This document shows, piece by piece, positions 21,967 through 33,963 of a stretch of DNA of 64,000 nt; position 1 is the first letter of the stretch, and each line of letters opens with the position of its first letter. The position numbers and the translations under genes were made by a program. This stretch comes from Cylindrobasidium torrendii FP15055 ss-10 (Eukaryota; Basidiomycota; Agaricomycetes; Agaricales; Physalacriaceae). The stretch is taken from assembly GCA_000934385.1 (NCBI GenBank), contig KN880452.1, forward strand, positions 126,725 to 190,724, written 5' to 3'. The notes beneath the pieces were generated by a model. That model saw only the letters and a list, made by a program, of their open reading frames with translations. It was not told the origin of the DNA and searched no databases.

Positions 21967-22779
21967 ATGGGTGGATACAAGTACATTACTGAGCTCCACA
22001 AAAAGAAGCAGTCGGACGTGCTGCGTTTCCTCCTCCGCGTTCGGTGCGCTACAACTTTCGGTCGGGAGGAGCAGAGATGTTGAATGATATGGATTTGTAG
22101 CGCCTGGGAGTACCGCCAGCTCAACGTCATCCACCGTGCCTCCCGTCCATCCCGTCCGGACAAGGCCCGCCGCCTGGGCTACAAGGCCAAGCAGGGCTAT
22201 GTGGTGTACCGTGTCCGTGTCCGCCGTGGTAACCGCAAGAAACCCGTCCCCAAGGGTGCGTGATGGATCTGGCAGAGGTAGTGGAAATATTGATGGAGAA
22301 ATTAGGTGCGACCTACGGCAAGCCCGTCCGCCAGGGTGTGAACCACCTCAAGTTCCAGAGGAGTTTGAGGAGCACAGCGGAGGAGCGTGTCGGCCGTCGT
22401 TGCGGCAACCTGAGGGTGCTCAACTCGTACTGGATTAACCAGGATGGTGTGTACAAATACTACGAGGTCATTCTCGTCGACCCCTCGCACAAGGCGGTAC
22501 GTTTATTCGTTTCCCGTTCATTTTGGCTTTTCTCACGGTCGACTCAGATCCGCAGGGATCCCCGCATCAACTGGATTGTGAACCCTGTCCACACTCGCCG
22601 CGAGGCGCGTGGCCTTACTGCCATTGGAAAGAAGGTGCATATCAGATGCAACATTCCCATTTCTATACTAAGCTCTTGTTTAGAACCGTGGTATCGGCAA
22701 GGGCCACCTCCACAACCATGCCCCGGCGCGTTCGACCTGGAAGCGCCACAACACCCTCAGCCTGCCCCGCTACCGGTAG
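21967..22779 (+). CDS. RPL15: 60S ribosomal protein eL15
   Basis: The start at 21967 gives [19 protein letters not shown], the invariant family N-terminus. The gene continues with [98 protein letters not shown] and [10 protein letters not shown], ending in NTLSLPRYR. Five exons are joined by short introns, the first with donor GTGCGC. The product is about 203 residues, the usual length. Upstream motifs are shared with eS24. Confidence 0.95.
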
Positions 22780-23159
22780 ACGGTGTTGGTTTCCTCTTTC
22801 TATACGTACTTCATATGCACCATGTACCTTGTCGCAAATCCATGCCATGCCCGCGGTTCCTAACATGAGTGATCAAGCTTTTAAGACTTGTGAGAACATT
22901 CGTTGAATGAAAACATTGTCGAAGGCATACATTTCTGAAAACTTGTTCGAGTTCAAACAATGCTTGTTGAACTTTCAAGTACCTGTGAACTATGGGCTTC
23001 ACCAAAGTGACGAGCATGGAGTACACGAGGCAGCAATGAGGATTTTACACTGCGTCATGCAACTGATCTGCAAGCAATACCGCTTTACTTGCTACTCCCA
23101 CGACCTACTATCTCATTTCTAACGACTTTGCTTCATATACGATCTTCTTACGACCCTTC
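22780..23159. other. Intergenic between eL15 and the GH16 gene
   Basis: No gene or clear motif seen. Confidence 0.4.
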
Positions 23160-24760
23160 ATGCACTACGAATTCGCCCTCTACGCTACCGCGTTGCTGGG
23201 GCTTGCATCGTCCGCAAATGCCCTTCGCTGGTGGCCGTCCTCAGTGAAGCGCGCTGTGCCAACGACACATAATTTCGAGGCCAACAACGACGGAAGCACT
23301 TTCGTATGGGTGCTCCAGGATACATTCGATGGTACAAATTTCTTCGAGTGCGTACCCAAGCCAAGCGCAAGTTGGATTGATGTGGCTGACATGATGCGCC
23401 AAGCCAGATGGCGTTTTACAGTGGAAAGGATCCCACCAAGTGCGTCTCTTTGAACTTGTATTGAAGGATGGTGCTCATGTCTTTTTGTACAGTGGAATGG
23501 TGAAGTACGATCGCGTTTGCCTTCGTGGAATGCCCCACCTGATGCCGAGTGTGCAGTTATGTGAATGTCAGCGCCGCCTGGGACAAAGGCCTTGTTGGAT
23601 ACGGAGACAATGGAGAGGTGCTCATGAAGGGAGACAACACTACTTGGCTGGCAGAGGGTGCATACCGCGACAGGTGCGTTGAATCGGTGTGCTGTGCGTC
23701 CTAGGCTGACGGGTGACTTCAGTGTCCGAGTCTCGAGCTATGCGCAATACAACACTGGCCTCTTCATTCTAGACCTGAACCACGCTCCATGGGGCTGCGG
23801 TATGTTCAGAGTTTACATGCCCATTAGCTTGGTTATCAACCCAGGACGTAGGTATTTGGCCAGCATTTTGGACACTTGGAAGCGGAACATGGCCCGATGT
23901 ACGCATCTTCAACATGCCATAAACAACTCATACTCATACTCACACGCAACAGACTGGAGAAATCGACATTATTGAGGGTGTACATGATAATGAGCACAAT
24001 CAAGTGGCCTGGCATACAAAACAAGGTCAGAACCAATCCCTACATGCTCTATTTCCCTAACATCCATCCAAGGCTGTTACTTAAATCCCAACGCATCATT
24101 CTCCGGCACTGTAGTCAGCGGCGACGCCGGAAACCACACCGACTGCGACGGCAACGCCAACGACAATTCTGGCTGCGCCATTACACAATGGAGTCGCGCA
24201 TCGTATGGCCCGTACTTTGACTTGCAAGGCGGCGGCGTTTTTGCAATGAAGTGGGACGAGAACGGTGTGTCCGTACACAGCTTCTACCGCGCCGCCATTC
24301 CCTCGGACATCAACGACGGATCGCCAACGCCTTCTGGTTGGGGCGTACCAGAGGCTTTCCTCAGTCCAGAAAGCTGCGACCCTATCAAATACTTCGTGAA
24401 CCATTCGGTCATCTTTGGTAAGCCATCCGCACACTCTGTGGTCGAGAGGCTCAATCTGTTCTGTAGATATCACATTTTGTGGTGACTGGGCTGGTAACTC
24501 TTATGCCAACACCAACTGTCCCGGAACATGTTCACAGCGTATCATGGATCCCGCCAATTTTGAGGTATATCCATCTGCCCCACCCAGCATACCAGATATC
24601 TGACTGATAGATTCAGAACGCATCCTGGAGCATCAATTCGCTCAAAGTCTACCGCAAGCAGGCACTGAATGGTGTCGTGGACGCTGCCTACCCGGTTGCA
24701 GCATATCCTTTAGCAGCAACGCTTCTCTCATTGGCGATGGTTTTGACTGTTGCGTTATAG
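23160..24760 (+). CDS. Glycoside hydrolase family 16 beta-glucanase, secreted
   Basis: The start at 23160 gives a signal peptide (MHYEFALYATALLGLASSAN). The mature protein reads FVWVLQDTFDGTNFF, then across an intron MAFYSGKDPTNGMV, then WDKGLVGYGDNGEVLMKGDN and VRVSSYAQYNTGLFILDLNH. The tryptophan-rich floor of the cleft is VWPAFWTLGSGTW. The catalytic signature GEIDIIEGVHD holds the two glutamates. Further on are GHHTDCDGN-like asparagine-rich parts, CAITQWSRASYGPYFDLQ, FCGDWAGNSY and NASWSINSLKVYRK. The hydrophobic C-terminus (LAATLLSLAMVLTVAL) could be a GPI-anchor signal. The layout fits the fungal laminarinase-like GH16 group that acts on beta-1,3 or beta-1,3/1,4 glucan of cell walls. 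At least eight introns are present, two with donor GTGCGT. Confidence 0.88.
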
Positions 24761-24902
24761 ACGAACTGACTGTACGATCTTGATTTTGTAAACAGTAGAA
24801 TATGCAAATACATATAATGGACTTCAAAAACATCGGAAGTACAGCCTGCGTATGAAAACAACATATTCAACAGCAAGCATATACTTACGCAGTCTCACCT
24901 CA

Positions 24903-27900
24903 TCATGCCCAAATAGCCTTGAACTTCTGCTCGAACTCTATGCATGCATTCCTCACAACGGAATACAGCTGCCAGTCTGCGTTGGAGACACCAGGCGGCC
25001 GCGGGAAATCATCTCCAGATTCATCCTCTTCATCATCATCGTTGTCATAGTCCTCCTCGGGCTCTTCCTCTACGCTAGATGCCTGCTTGAGGTAGTGTTG
25101 CAAAGATGTTTTCACCGTCATAAGCACCAGCATGAAGTCCTGCAGGTAGAACCACACGTCGCCCAGTCGGATCCCGTTTGCCTTCTCCAGCGTCTGCAGC
25201 TGCCCATGCATGAAGAAGTCAAACAAATATGCATTCAGCGGATGTTCTCCTTGCTTGATGAGTAGGTCCATGTTTGGAATGGCATTGACGTTGAGGTGAA
25301 TGCCACTGCGTACGGAGCGCGCGAGTTCGTCCACAGACCCGAACTGGTCTGTATGTCCGGAATTGGCGACGAAGAGGGAGCGCACTTGAACGTGGTTGGC
25401 GCTTGCTTCGAGGAGTTGGCCCAATTCGCCAAGCTCGTTGTCGTCCACCTGTGTGTCCGGAATCCCAAGAGAGACTTTGCTCAGTGGAAGAATGGTATCG
25501 CATGGTAGCTCGGAGGCGCATTGGGAGGCATATGTGGAGACATAGGACGCAAATATGTCGCGGACTTCCCTTGCATGCATGGAGAGGCATTTGAGTGCAT
25601 CCTCACGCATCGGGTCCAGCTCAATGCGCGAGGGGTACTGTGTTCGCAAACGTTCAAAATGATCTCCATCGCAGAGGGTGTTCGGAAGCAAGCGACGCCC
25701 GAATAGATGGCTCATAAGGCGGATGAACTCGATTTCGGGGTTGTCCTCTTTACTGATAGTGTGCAGAATTCCAGCATGTAGGAGCACGACGAATGCAAAG
25801 TTGGAAGGCTCGTGATACTGTCGAGCTTATTGAGGATGTATCGCAAAAAACAGGATGGACGTACATAAAGATGGGCCACAATGGAGCTCAAATTGATGGG
25901 CACCCCCGTCTCGGTCAAAAGCCTTGTACGACGCAGATATTCAATATTGAAACGAAGGTGGTGCTTGAGTTGTTCACTTCCGATGCTCGAGCCGAATGTA
26001 ATCTGAGGCAGGTTCATAAGAGTCTGAAAGGCAATCATCGCGACTTCCGCGTTCTGCGAGCCATGCAAAAGGTTGAAAAGTCGCAGCGTTAGAGTCGTGT
26101 TGAGAGGGAAAGATCCGCCGAGGGAAGGAAGTCGCGACAACACCATACGCTGAACACGGTGCATGGGGAGTGCATAAAAGACAACGTTTCCAAGGAGGTC
26201 ATATCCTCGGCGACCAGCACGACCAGCGCATTGGCGATACTTAAAGGAAACAAGGCTTTGTTAAAAGATCGACGAAAAGGCGAAGGTGTGCTACTTACCA
26301 TGAGAGCAGTAAGGAAAGTCGAATCACCACAGAATACGGACGTCTTGGCTGGTGCGTTGATACCCAAGGCAAGGGTCCCAGTAGACACCATGATGCGAAT
26401 AATACCACGGCGGAAGAGGCTGAATGAAGCTAATTAGAAATGGCGTACGCAATGCAAAGCTATGTGCTCACTTCTCAATGAGGTTTCGGTAGTGTTTATT
26501 CATCCCAGCATGATGAACTGCAATCCCCCTCCGCAGAGCCTCCATTTGCCACGAGTCTCCAGCCAGCGTCCATCTTAAGTTATAAATTTCCTCTTCAAGT
26601 TCCTGGCGAGACGCTTTTCCAAGGAACGAGTATTCCGTGAGTGGCATGTCTGGATCAAAAGAAAATTCCCAAGACATGCTCTCCATGGCGTCCTCTCTGA
26701 CTTCATCCTCTTCATTCTTGCGCCGAGCCTTGTTGGCTTTTGCTCGAGAACGTGCGCGCGTCTTCTCGGTATTTTTCCATTTCCCCCATTGCTTCAATTT
26801 GAGCTGCCACTCAGGATTTACTGCCTTCCAGGACCGTTCCGCTGTCCGAAGCTGCGTAACGAGGTGCTTCGCAATCTGCTCGCAGCCTCTGCGATCAAAA
26901 CTGAACAAGATCGCTGGCTTTCGAGTGGTGATTAGTGTATGAATGTCGAGCAATGGGGGCACGGCTCACAAGCATTCCCCGAGCGTGAAGGTCAGTCACT
27001 AAAGAGAGCAGTCCGCCCAACAAGTCAACGTTGGACTCCCGCGGGATATTGGGGTCCTCAAGGGCATGCACGACGGCCTTGGATCCTGGTGGGTCTTGAT
27101 GCGTGTATTCGATGAAGCGCTCTTTCAGAGCAGACTCATAGCGCAGAACGTCGGCCTGGATGAGAAGTTGACGATTGTGACGATTGGGGGAAAGGAAAGC
27201 GACAGGTTCCAGGTCGGAGACCTCCTCGCCGTATACGTCCGCGAATGCGTCGTAGAGCATGAGAGTGTCGCGGGACTCCAGCGAGAGATCGTCGGGCAAA
27301 GTTCTTTCACCAAAGGACAGCAAAGAGATTGGATGGAGGAAGTAGAGTCGGTCGGTAGCTGAGTGAGAGGAAAGGCCATCGAAGTTGCTTCCATTCAGTT
27401 GTCTTTTAACGTCCGACTGGTAGAGAAACTTGCGCAAATGGGAATAACGATGTTGGTAATGGATAAACGAATGCTCCCAATTATGGGCGTCGGCAATCGT
27501 CTCAAGCCATGCATTGAATTTTTCAGGCGAGCCAACGGTAGCAGAAAGTCCACTAGACATTGGTTAGTGTAAGAAGTCGACAGGGAGGTCTGATTGCGTA
27601 CATAATGGGGCACGGCGCTAGAAGAATGAGTTGTTCCCAGATAGAGCCTCCCTCTTGCTGACCTATGGTGTGGATCTCGTCCAAAATGATGCTGGCCACA
27701 ATTACAAATCAGTCAATCAGTCGTCTTTCAGCGGGAAAGTGCGTCACCGTTTGAGTCGGTGTGTCCATTTTCGCGCGAGAGGTGGTGAGAGTAACATGAT
27801 TGCCAGAATCTCGGGGACGGTGACAAGAATTTGACAATTCTGAGGGTCGTTGATCCTATAATCTCGTGTATGAATTGCCCACAGACCGCCTATGGTCAGA

Positions 27901-30686
27901 AGCAACTCCGTTAGGTATATGCGTGACAAGGTCGGCAGAGTCAGTCGTACCATTGGTCAAGTTCTTGCTATAGCGTGCATAGACCTCAGCGGCGATTTGG
28001 TTGACCAGTGCCTTTGTTGGCGCGATGTAGACGAGGATGCTATCGTTGGAATGACGAAGCACTTTCTCCATGGCGTAAAAAGAGATGAAGGTTTTGCCTG
28101 CACTAGTGGGGGCTGGGAACGTTAAATTTGGGTTGAAGGGACAATACAGGTCACGAACCAACAACGAGCATCGAGTGCTTGGGATCGTCGATGCAATCCA
28201 AGGCTTGACGTTGCCACCCATCAGGCTTGAAGTCGACCCGCTTGTCGTAGGCAGCATCCATACTTCTGTCCATGTATGGCCCAAACACCCGTAATTGCCA
28301 CCGCAGAGGGTGTTCGGTGATCTTCATCCATGGGAAGAGTGGTCCCGAGGTCCTTTCCAGCTTGACAAGCTTGAACACCATCGCTGCGCCAACATCTTTT
28401 TCCATCACAGGCGCCAGTGCCGCGCTGTAGCTCGCAAAGCCCAATACCCGTAGAACAGTGGTAATAGCAGCTGCCCGATCTGATGTGAAGGGACCGCACA
28501 CAGAAAGCGTCTGAATTTGCTGCATGATGTTGACGGTGAACTCGTCTCGTATTGTGGAGGCCTCCTGGTCAGGATGCTCAATCCACGAAAGTAGCGTGAG
28601 ATGAAGCATGAACAAGTTAAATTCAGTGCCGAGCCAGAGGGATTGCTGCGCCCTCGGATTGAGGCGCATTTTCTCGACGCGCTCGATCTTGTCGTGGGTG
28701 CTCAAGGCCTTGAGTTCCTTCAAACGTTGCAGCAGCCATGTCAGATTCTCTTCATTCTTTTCGCGCATTTTCTCGTCCGCTATCTTCTGGAGCAATAGTT
28801 CCTTTTTACTGGGGGGCTTTTCTTTGGCTTTGGACTGTCGCAAACGGGTTAGTTTCAGCTTACGACACAGATTAAGCACAAGCTTACACGCGAGGAAACC
28901 TTGACTGTGGATACCGCTTTGCTTTTTTCCTTGTCGGAACCAGTTGCAACAATCGCAATACGCCGCAGACCTAAACCGGATGCGCCTGTGAGCGTCTCTG
29001 CTTGCTGTTGAAGTGCGTTCATGAAGCGCTCCTTCGCCTTGCGAGCCTTCCAGGACAGCAAAGCTGCTCCTCTCACCGGGAGAATCTCTTTCTGCACATG
29101 CCAATGAAAGCGGTCGTCGAACCAAACCCCCCGTTTGCTAAAGTCAAAAAACATTGCTTGCTGAGCATCTTCGTCTGGTTGCGTGACGACTTGAACAGAT
29201 GAAAGGATACCATCGAGGACAGGATGGGAGAACGGCAGCAGCGGTGCAACGAGGCTGACATTGGAAGATGGCGCGTCGTAAGATGGTGTAGATGACGTTC
29301 CAGTGAGGGCGACAATGGGCAAGGCCGATGGGAGCTCGGCAAGTCCCCAGATGTGCTGAGTGCTTGCGTACGCCAAAGGTCCAACGGTTTGTTCCAATAG
29401 GTGCTTGTTGAAGGAATTATTTGTCGCAAGACCGACCAACGCAGTGAACACCCTCCCGTCAATGTCGATTGAAGCTTGCGATTCAAGAATGAGAGCTGCC
29501 AACTTGCCAAACACAACGGGCAGGAACTGGTTGCGCAGGAGGTCTACAGTTTCATGTGGTATTGAGAAGACTTTTTGCGCCCTAAAGCGAAATGGGAGTT
29601 TATCCATGTAAACCACATGGCATACAAATAGCCATAGCAAAGCATTTAAGGGCTTTCCTTGCAGGCTCCCAAAACAACGACAACACTGAACAAGCAAATC
29701 ATCGCGGTCGATGATGAATGGCCGCTCTTGCACCTGGATAGACGACGGTGGGGACTCTGCCTTGTCCGCGGACTCTGCCTCTTGTAGTCGAATGTTCTCT
29801 CCTGACTCGATGATGAATGTGAGAATCTAGCATCATCGTAAGATTCCTTCTCCTCAAAATTTCTCATCCCGACAGACCTTGGAATCTCTAAACTGAATTC
29901 CATTCAGAATGCCGACTGATAGACCAGAGGCAAGATAGTCGAGTATTTGACGTTGCAAAACGCGCGTGTACTGCCTTGCATCCTGGTCTACCTCCTTAGG
30001 GACTATGCAATGGTCCTTCATGAGAACGAGCATGGGCTATGATGGATGATCAGACAACGAATGCCAGGAGTATATCAGGTAGTGCGATACCTTTTCAAGC
30101 TGCTCGTGTTCAATCCAGGCGGGGTCTTGAAGATTTTCAAAGTAAAGGACCGGTATATCTACCAGGTGTAGATGTTTTTGCAGCAATAGTCGTGCCAACT
30201 CTCTCGATCGGTATACAAACGGCTCAGATCCAGGAAGGGTTGTCACCGGGATGGTGACTGGGCATGTAATATCCACGGGTCAGATAACGGAAGTGTCAGA
30301 GTTTAGGACGGGTTACACACGCTGAAAGAAAATGATTTCGAAGCGCGCCTGGCGGCTGATGAAATTTTCGAGTATGGCTTCGAGTATGTAGATGGCGTGG
30401 GCAGCTTGGAAATCGCATCCTAGTAACGGAGCCGTCAGCGTATCTGACAAGTCGGTATCAAAGACGAGCTACCCGTGCTACGGCCAATTGCAAGAAGATC
30501 GTCATCAAGAACCGTCTGTAGCAACGACTCTCCTACATATCGACAAAGGTCAACTTCAAGGTCATGGGCAGTCGCGTATTACTTGCCATCAATAATGAAC
30601 AGTTCATCGCCGGCATAGTCCCCTACGATGTCCATCCATCGCGCGTCCTTGATTATTTGAACGTAGTTCTCCTGCAATTTGGACAT
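24903..30686 (-). CDS. DDX60-like Ski2-type DExH RNA helicase
   Basis: A large multi-exon gene of roughly 1,600-1,750 residues. The start at 30686 gives [20 protein letters not shown], followed by [18 protein letters not shown], which matches the N-terminal region of the DDX60 family. Then come [20 protein letters not shown] and [20 protein letters not shown]. The helicase core holds [15 protein letters not shown] (Walker A), [47 protein letters not shown] (DEIH box), [48 protein letters not shown] and [17 protein letters not shown] (motif VI). The C-terminal part resembles the winged-helix/ratchet region. In mammals DDX60 is an antiviral RNA helicase linked to RIG-I signalling and RNA decay; fungi lack RIG-I, so a role in RNA surveillance is more likely. 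The first intron has a GC-AG boundary. Confidence 0.85.
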
Positions 30687-31126
30687 CGTGGGCGCAGGAA
30701 GATGGAGGTGAAAAAGATGGAGAGAACCCTTCCATTTATTAGGTAAGACGCCAGCCGGAAAGTTTATCGAATAGACTTGGCGCCTCGCGCACTAGCAATA
30801 CAGTACATTTGGTCCAAGGATGGGCGCCTATTGGCAGACCCGGGATTCGATTCCGTGTCTGACGAAGACCTTTGGAGTCGCATCCTTTGGTATATGCCAG
30901 TAGAGTCGCTTTCTTTCAGTCAGCAGACGTCGGCGTTGCACAGCGTACTTATGAAGTTTATGAGAGTTCAAAGGTAAGCGCAGGGTGAGCGCGATCGCAT
31001 TCCCGGGGTCCGGAGGTTATGTAACAGTACGAGTTCGAATCGGGACTGCCTCCAACTATCCATATTGATAAGTACTCTTGGCCAGGTAATATTCAAAAAG
31101 ATACCTAATGAACACATCTATATTTG
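30687..31126. other. Intergenic, promoter of the DDX60-like gene
   Basis: No gene seen. It contains AGTTCGAATCGGG near 31033, which looks like a tRNA T-loop but has no matching stem. Confidence 0.4.
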
Positions 31127-33039
31127 CTATGATATCCTCGCAATGAGCTGCCTGTGCGCTGCGCCAGCTGGTCGAAATATTTCTTCTAGTTTCCACCCAG
31201 AATCACTAAATATACGTTCGAATCCCCCCACCGTTCTTTCTATGCCGCCAATTGCAGTGAACATTTGCATGTCACCAAAACACTGCTCTGCGCCCGCCCT
31301 ACCAAGATTGGCCAGGAGTGGCCATGGCACTTTCTGTGTCTTGTAGCCCTTGATATGACTAGTGACTGTATCGCTGCACGTTGGAACAACGATCTATGCA
31401 ATCGGGATGCTCAGACTGCTGGCAAGTGGTATTAGGGACGATTCACTCACCATATCGACGACAATGAGCTTGGTGTCGGGCATGGCAGCTTCCCGTAGGT
31501 GCTTCAGTATACGAACACACCGTTCGTCATTGTAATTATGCAACGTTTTCTGGATGAGGAAAACCGACGCGTTCTTCACCGGCTGAGGGCAATAAAAATC
31601 GTGTGCTGCCATGTTGTCAGCTCTGTAAGATACAAGGGCAATGAAGATGATTCGTACCTTGAAGCTTGACATTTCCGCCGTCTACTGCACTTGGGTGGTG
31701 TGTCTGCCAAAGCTACATGCATCGAAGGCATTGTGTTATTATAGCGGCCTGATTCATGGTTTCGAAGACTCACCTTGGTAGCCACAGAGTCAATGACGGC
31801 CGCGCGATCCTGGACGACAAAACGAAGGTTTGGATGGTGTTCCATTATTCGCATTGATACGTGCCCGCTTCCCCCAGCAAGGTCAACAACAACTGAGCCT
31901 GGTTTCAGCGAAGACCAATCGTACCCTGTATGTGGATGATCAGAAAGCCATATACGTCAAAACTACGAAAGCGCTACCATCAAGGATGCTTTTGCCCTCC
32001 ATATTCGAGTGGCCCTGCATTGATGCACCGAATCGAGCGAGGCTACGTTCATTCCCAGGCTGTTCAAGCCATTCAAAGAGGTTTTTGGTGCGAAAGGCCA
32101 CCTATCGAAGCAAATGTCAGTCCGTCGTGAATGGGATACTAAACGTCGATACGCACTCCAAGGCTACAATCACGCCGTTGAGTTAAGGCTTCGTATAGGC
32201 AAGCTCCAGACTTGAACATCCAGTCGGTACTTAGGGAAGGGTCAGCACAATGCGCGCGCATATAGATAGCATATACTTTTGCTCCAGTAACGCGGCACAT
32301 CCTGATGTTCCAGCGTGCTTGTTGATAGGACTGTCAAAGAAGGTATTCATTGAGGGCAGCCTTGACGAAATCAGCCGACGTACTCTGCTCTAATCTGCTC
32401 GACAGTCTTTCCAGTGTCCATGACGGAGGACAGTCGATTATTCTTGAACACGTTGGGTGCGACTTCGGTGAAGATATGGTGGGTAGCCAGCAGTCGAAGC
32501 AGTCGACCTAAAGTTACACGATTAGTATCCCCGAAGTGTGCACTCTCGAAGATTGTCAGGCTTACCAATGCTACTGCCTTTGAGATTGATCCTCTGTGCG
32601 ATCTCCTCGGCGTGCAAGCCCTCTGGATGGGAGCGAAGGATCTCGGGAACGCAGCTCTCCATAGTTACGCGCATTGCAGCAGGTATATGAAACTACAGAG
32701 TCAGCACGAGACAGACGAGAAGATATCAGGGCATACAGCGCCAGAGTTCAAGTACATGTGTTTTTCTGGATGACCGAGAGTCGCCAGTAGCTGGTAACAA
32801 GCGGATACAGCTACTGAGGCGTGACGTTCCACCGAAGCATCTGCAGCAAATTTCTCCCGAGGGGAATGTGGGTCGTAGATGGTTTGTAGAGAGGGATAAT
32901 TGACGCCAGTATCGAGTTCGGCGTGCTCAATGGCATCCACGGCGGACGAGATCAAGTCGACCAGTTGTCGTAGAGGTCGTACGCCCATAGCCTGGAGCTG
33001 TCGCAGTTGAGACGGTCGATGAGGAGACATTATTGTCAT
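31127..33039 (-). CDS. S-adenosylmethionine-dependent O-methyltransferase (fungal OMT family)
   Basis: The N-terminal dimerisation region reads LRQLVDLISSAVDAIEHAEL and ASVAVSACYQLLATLGHPEK, then the winged-helix part VTMESCVPEILRSHPEGLHA, EEIAQRINLKGSS, RLLRLLATHHIFTEVAPNVF. The SAM-binding motif is VVVDLAGGSGHVSMRIMEHH, followed by LRFVVQDR. The catalytic region is FLIQKTLHNYNDERCVRILK and KLIVVDM. The C-terminal part reads MQMFTAIGGIERTVGGFERI and SDSGWKLEEIFR. It resembles the sterigmatocystin 8-O-methyltransferase type. No polyketide, terpene or peptide synthase is nearby, so it is not in an obvious cluster; the substrate is unknown. The start may be 33039 or 33030; the TATA box at 33062-33069 sits so close that a later Met at 32988 is also possible. 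Confidence 0.82.
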
Positions 33040-33061
33040 TCCCCGGTAAGATCCACCTCGA

Positions 33062-33069
33062 CTTATATA
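33062..33069 (-). promoter_or_regulatory. TATA box of the O-methyltransferase gene
   Basis: TATATAAG on the minus strand, 22 bp before the first ATG and 31 bp before the second. The short distance argues for use of a later ATG (33030 or 32988). Confidence 0.45.
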
Positions 33070-33963
33070 CTGAGCAGGAGCGCAGCATCATGAAGCACAG
33101 GTCTGTGACCTATTGAGGGATATTATCAGCCTCTGGACGGGTGTAACTTACTCAATGGGATGATTACCAACCCTACAAGGTCGGCCTGTGCACCGAAGAA
33201 CCTACAGCTTCAAGGTATGATTGTGTACGTTTTGAGAAATGCTAAAAGGGGAACCACAATGAGTAGGCATATAAGTCGGTGTATTTGTCTTTTTTCTGAA
33301 TTTTTGGGAAGACCAATATTTCTGAGAGATGGTGCGTGCGAGAGAACTTCAAGTTCGATGGCCCGATCGGCACGCGGCGCCTCGTGAGGGCGTCACAGGC
33401 AGCATGCCAGCAGCCACTTAGCATTATCACCCCAGGATGTCTAATTCAAGTGAACGAAATTGTTGCATCCGTATGATGATTCCGAAAGTCCGCGGACATT
33501 GATGGCTGGCAGGCCTCTCGGCGAGCCCCAAGGCCATTCTCTCTTTTGTCCCAGGTACTCGACTCTGACTCAACTGAAAGCCTGTTTGTACGGATGAAGA
33601 TAGGAACAGACACACCGGGAACCTCGCACATGATTCGCCTCGCGAGGTGTTTGTGGCCGTCCCAATCGCCTATTGACCTTACGTAACGCGTGCATTGTTC
33701 GTTGCATTCCATAAAGGGAAGGTTGAATCACTGGCGTGCTATCTGCGCCTCTAAGCTCATCAAAAGACAGACCTCTTTAGCCAAGTATACAGCGCAGTAC
33801 TAGTTGGCTGAGTGGCGCTTGATCTTTGCCAAAGGGTCACTGACGTTGTGGAACTATTGCGTCTGAGAAATTCCTCCCACATACATAACCACTTTTGTAA
33901 CAACTTCCCAGGACACATTGAGTACGTGATACATACAATTATTTCCTTCTTCCATGCGGGGTT
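33070..33963. other. Intergenic, about 900 bp
   Basis: One 88-codon minus-strand frame (33446-33712) has no recognisable content. I see no convincing gene. Confidence 0.4.

Noticed and set aside
31030..31050. tRNA-like T-loop (GAGTTCGAATCGGG)
   Set aside because: The flanking bases do not form the 5-bp T-stem, and no A box or cloverleaf fits upstream.
31127..33039. Secondary-metabolite cluster around the O-methyltransferase
   Set aside because: No synthase, P450 or regulator next to it; neighbours are a DDX60-like helicase and phosphoglucomutase.
33446..33712. 88-codon minus-strand frame
   Set aside because: No recognisable content, no homologue recalled, no joined exons.
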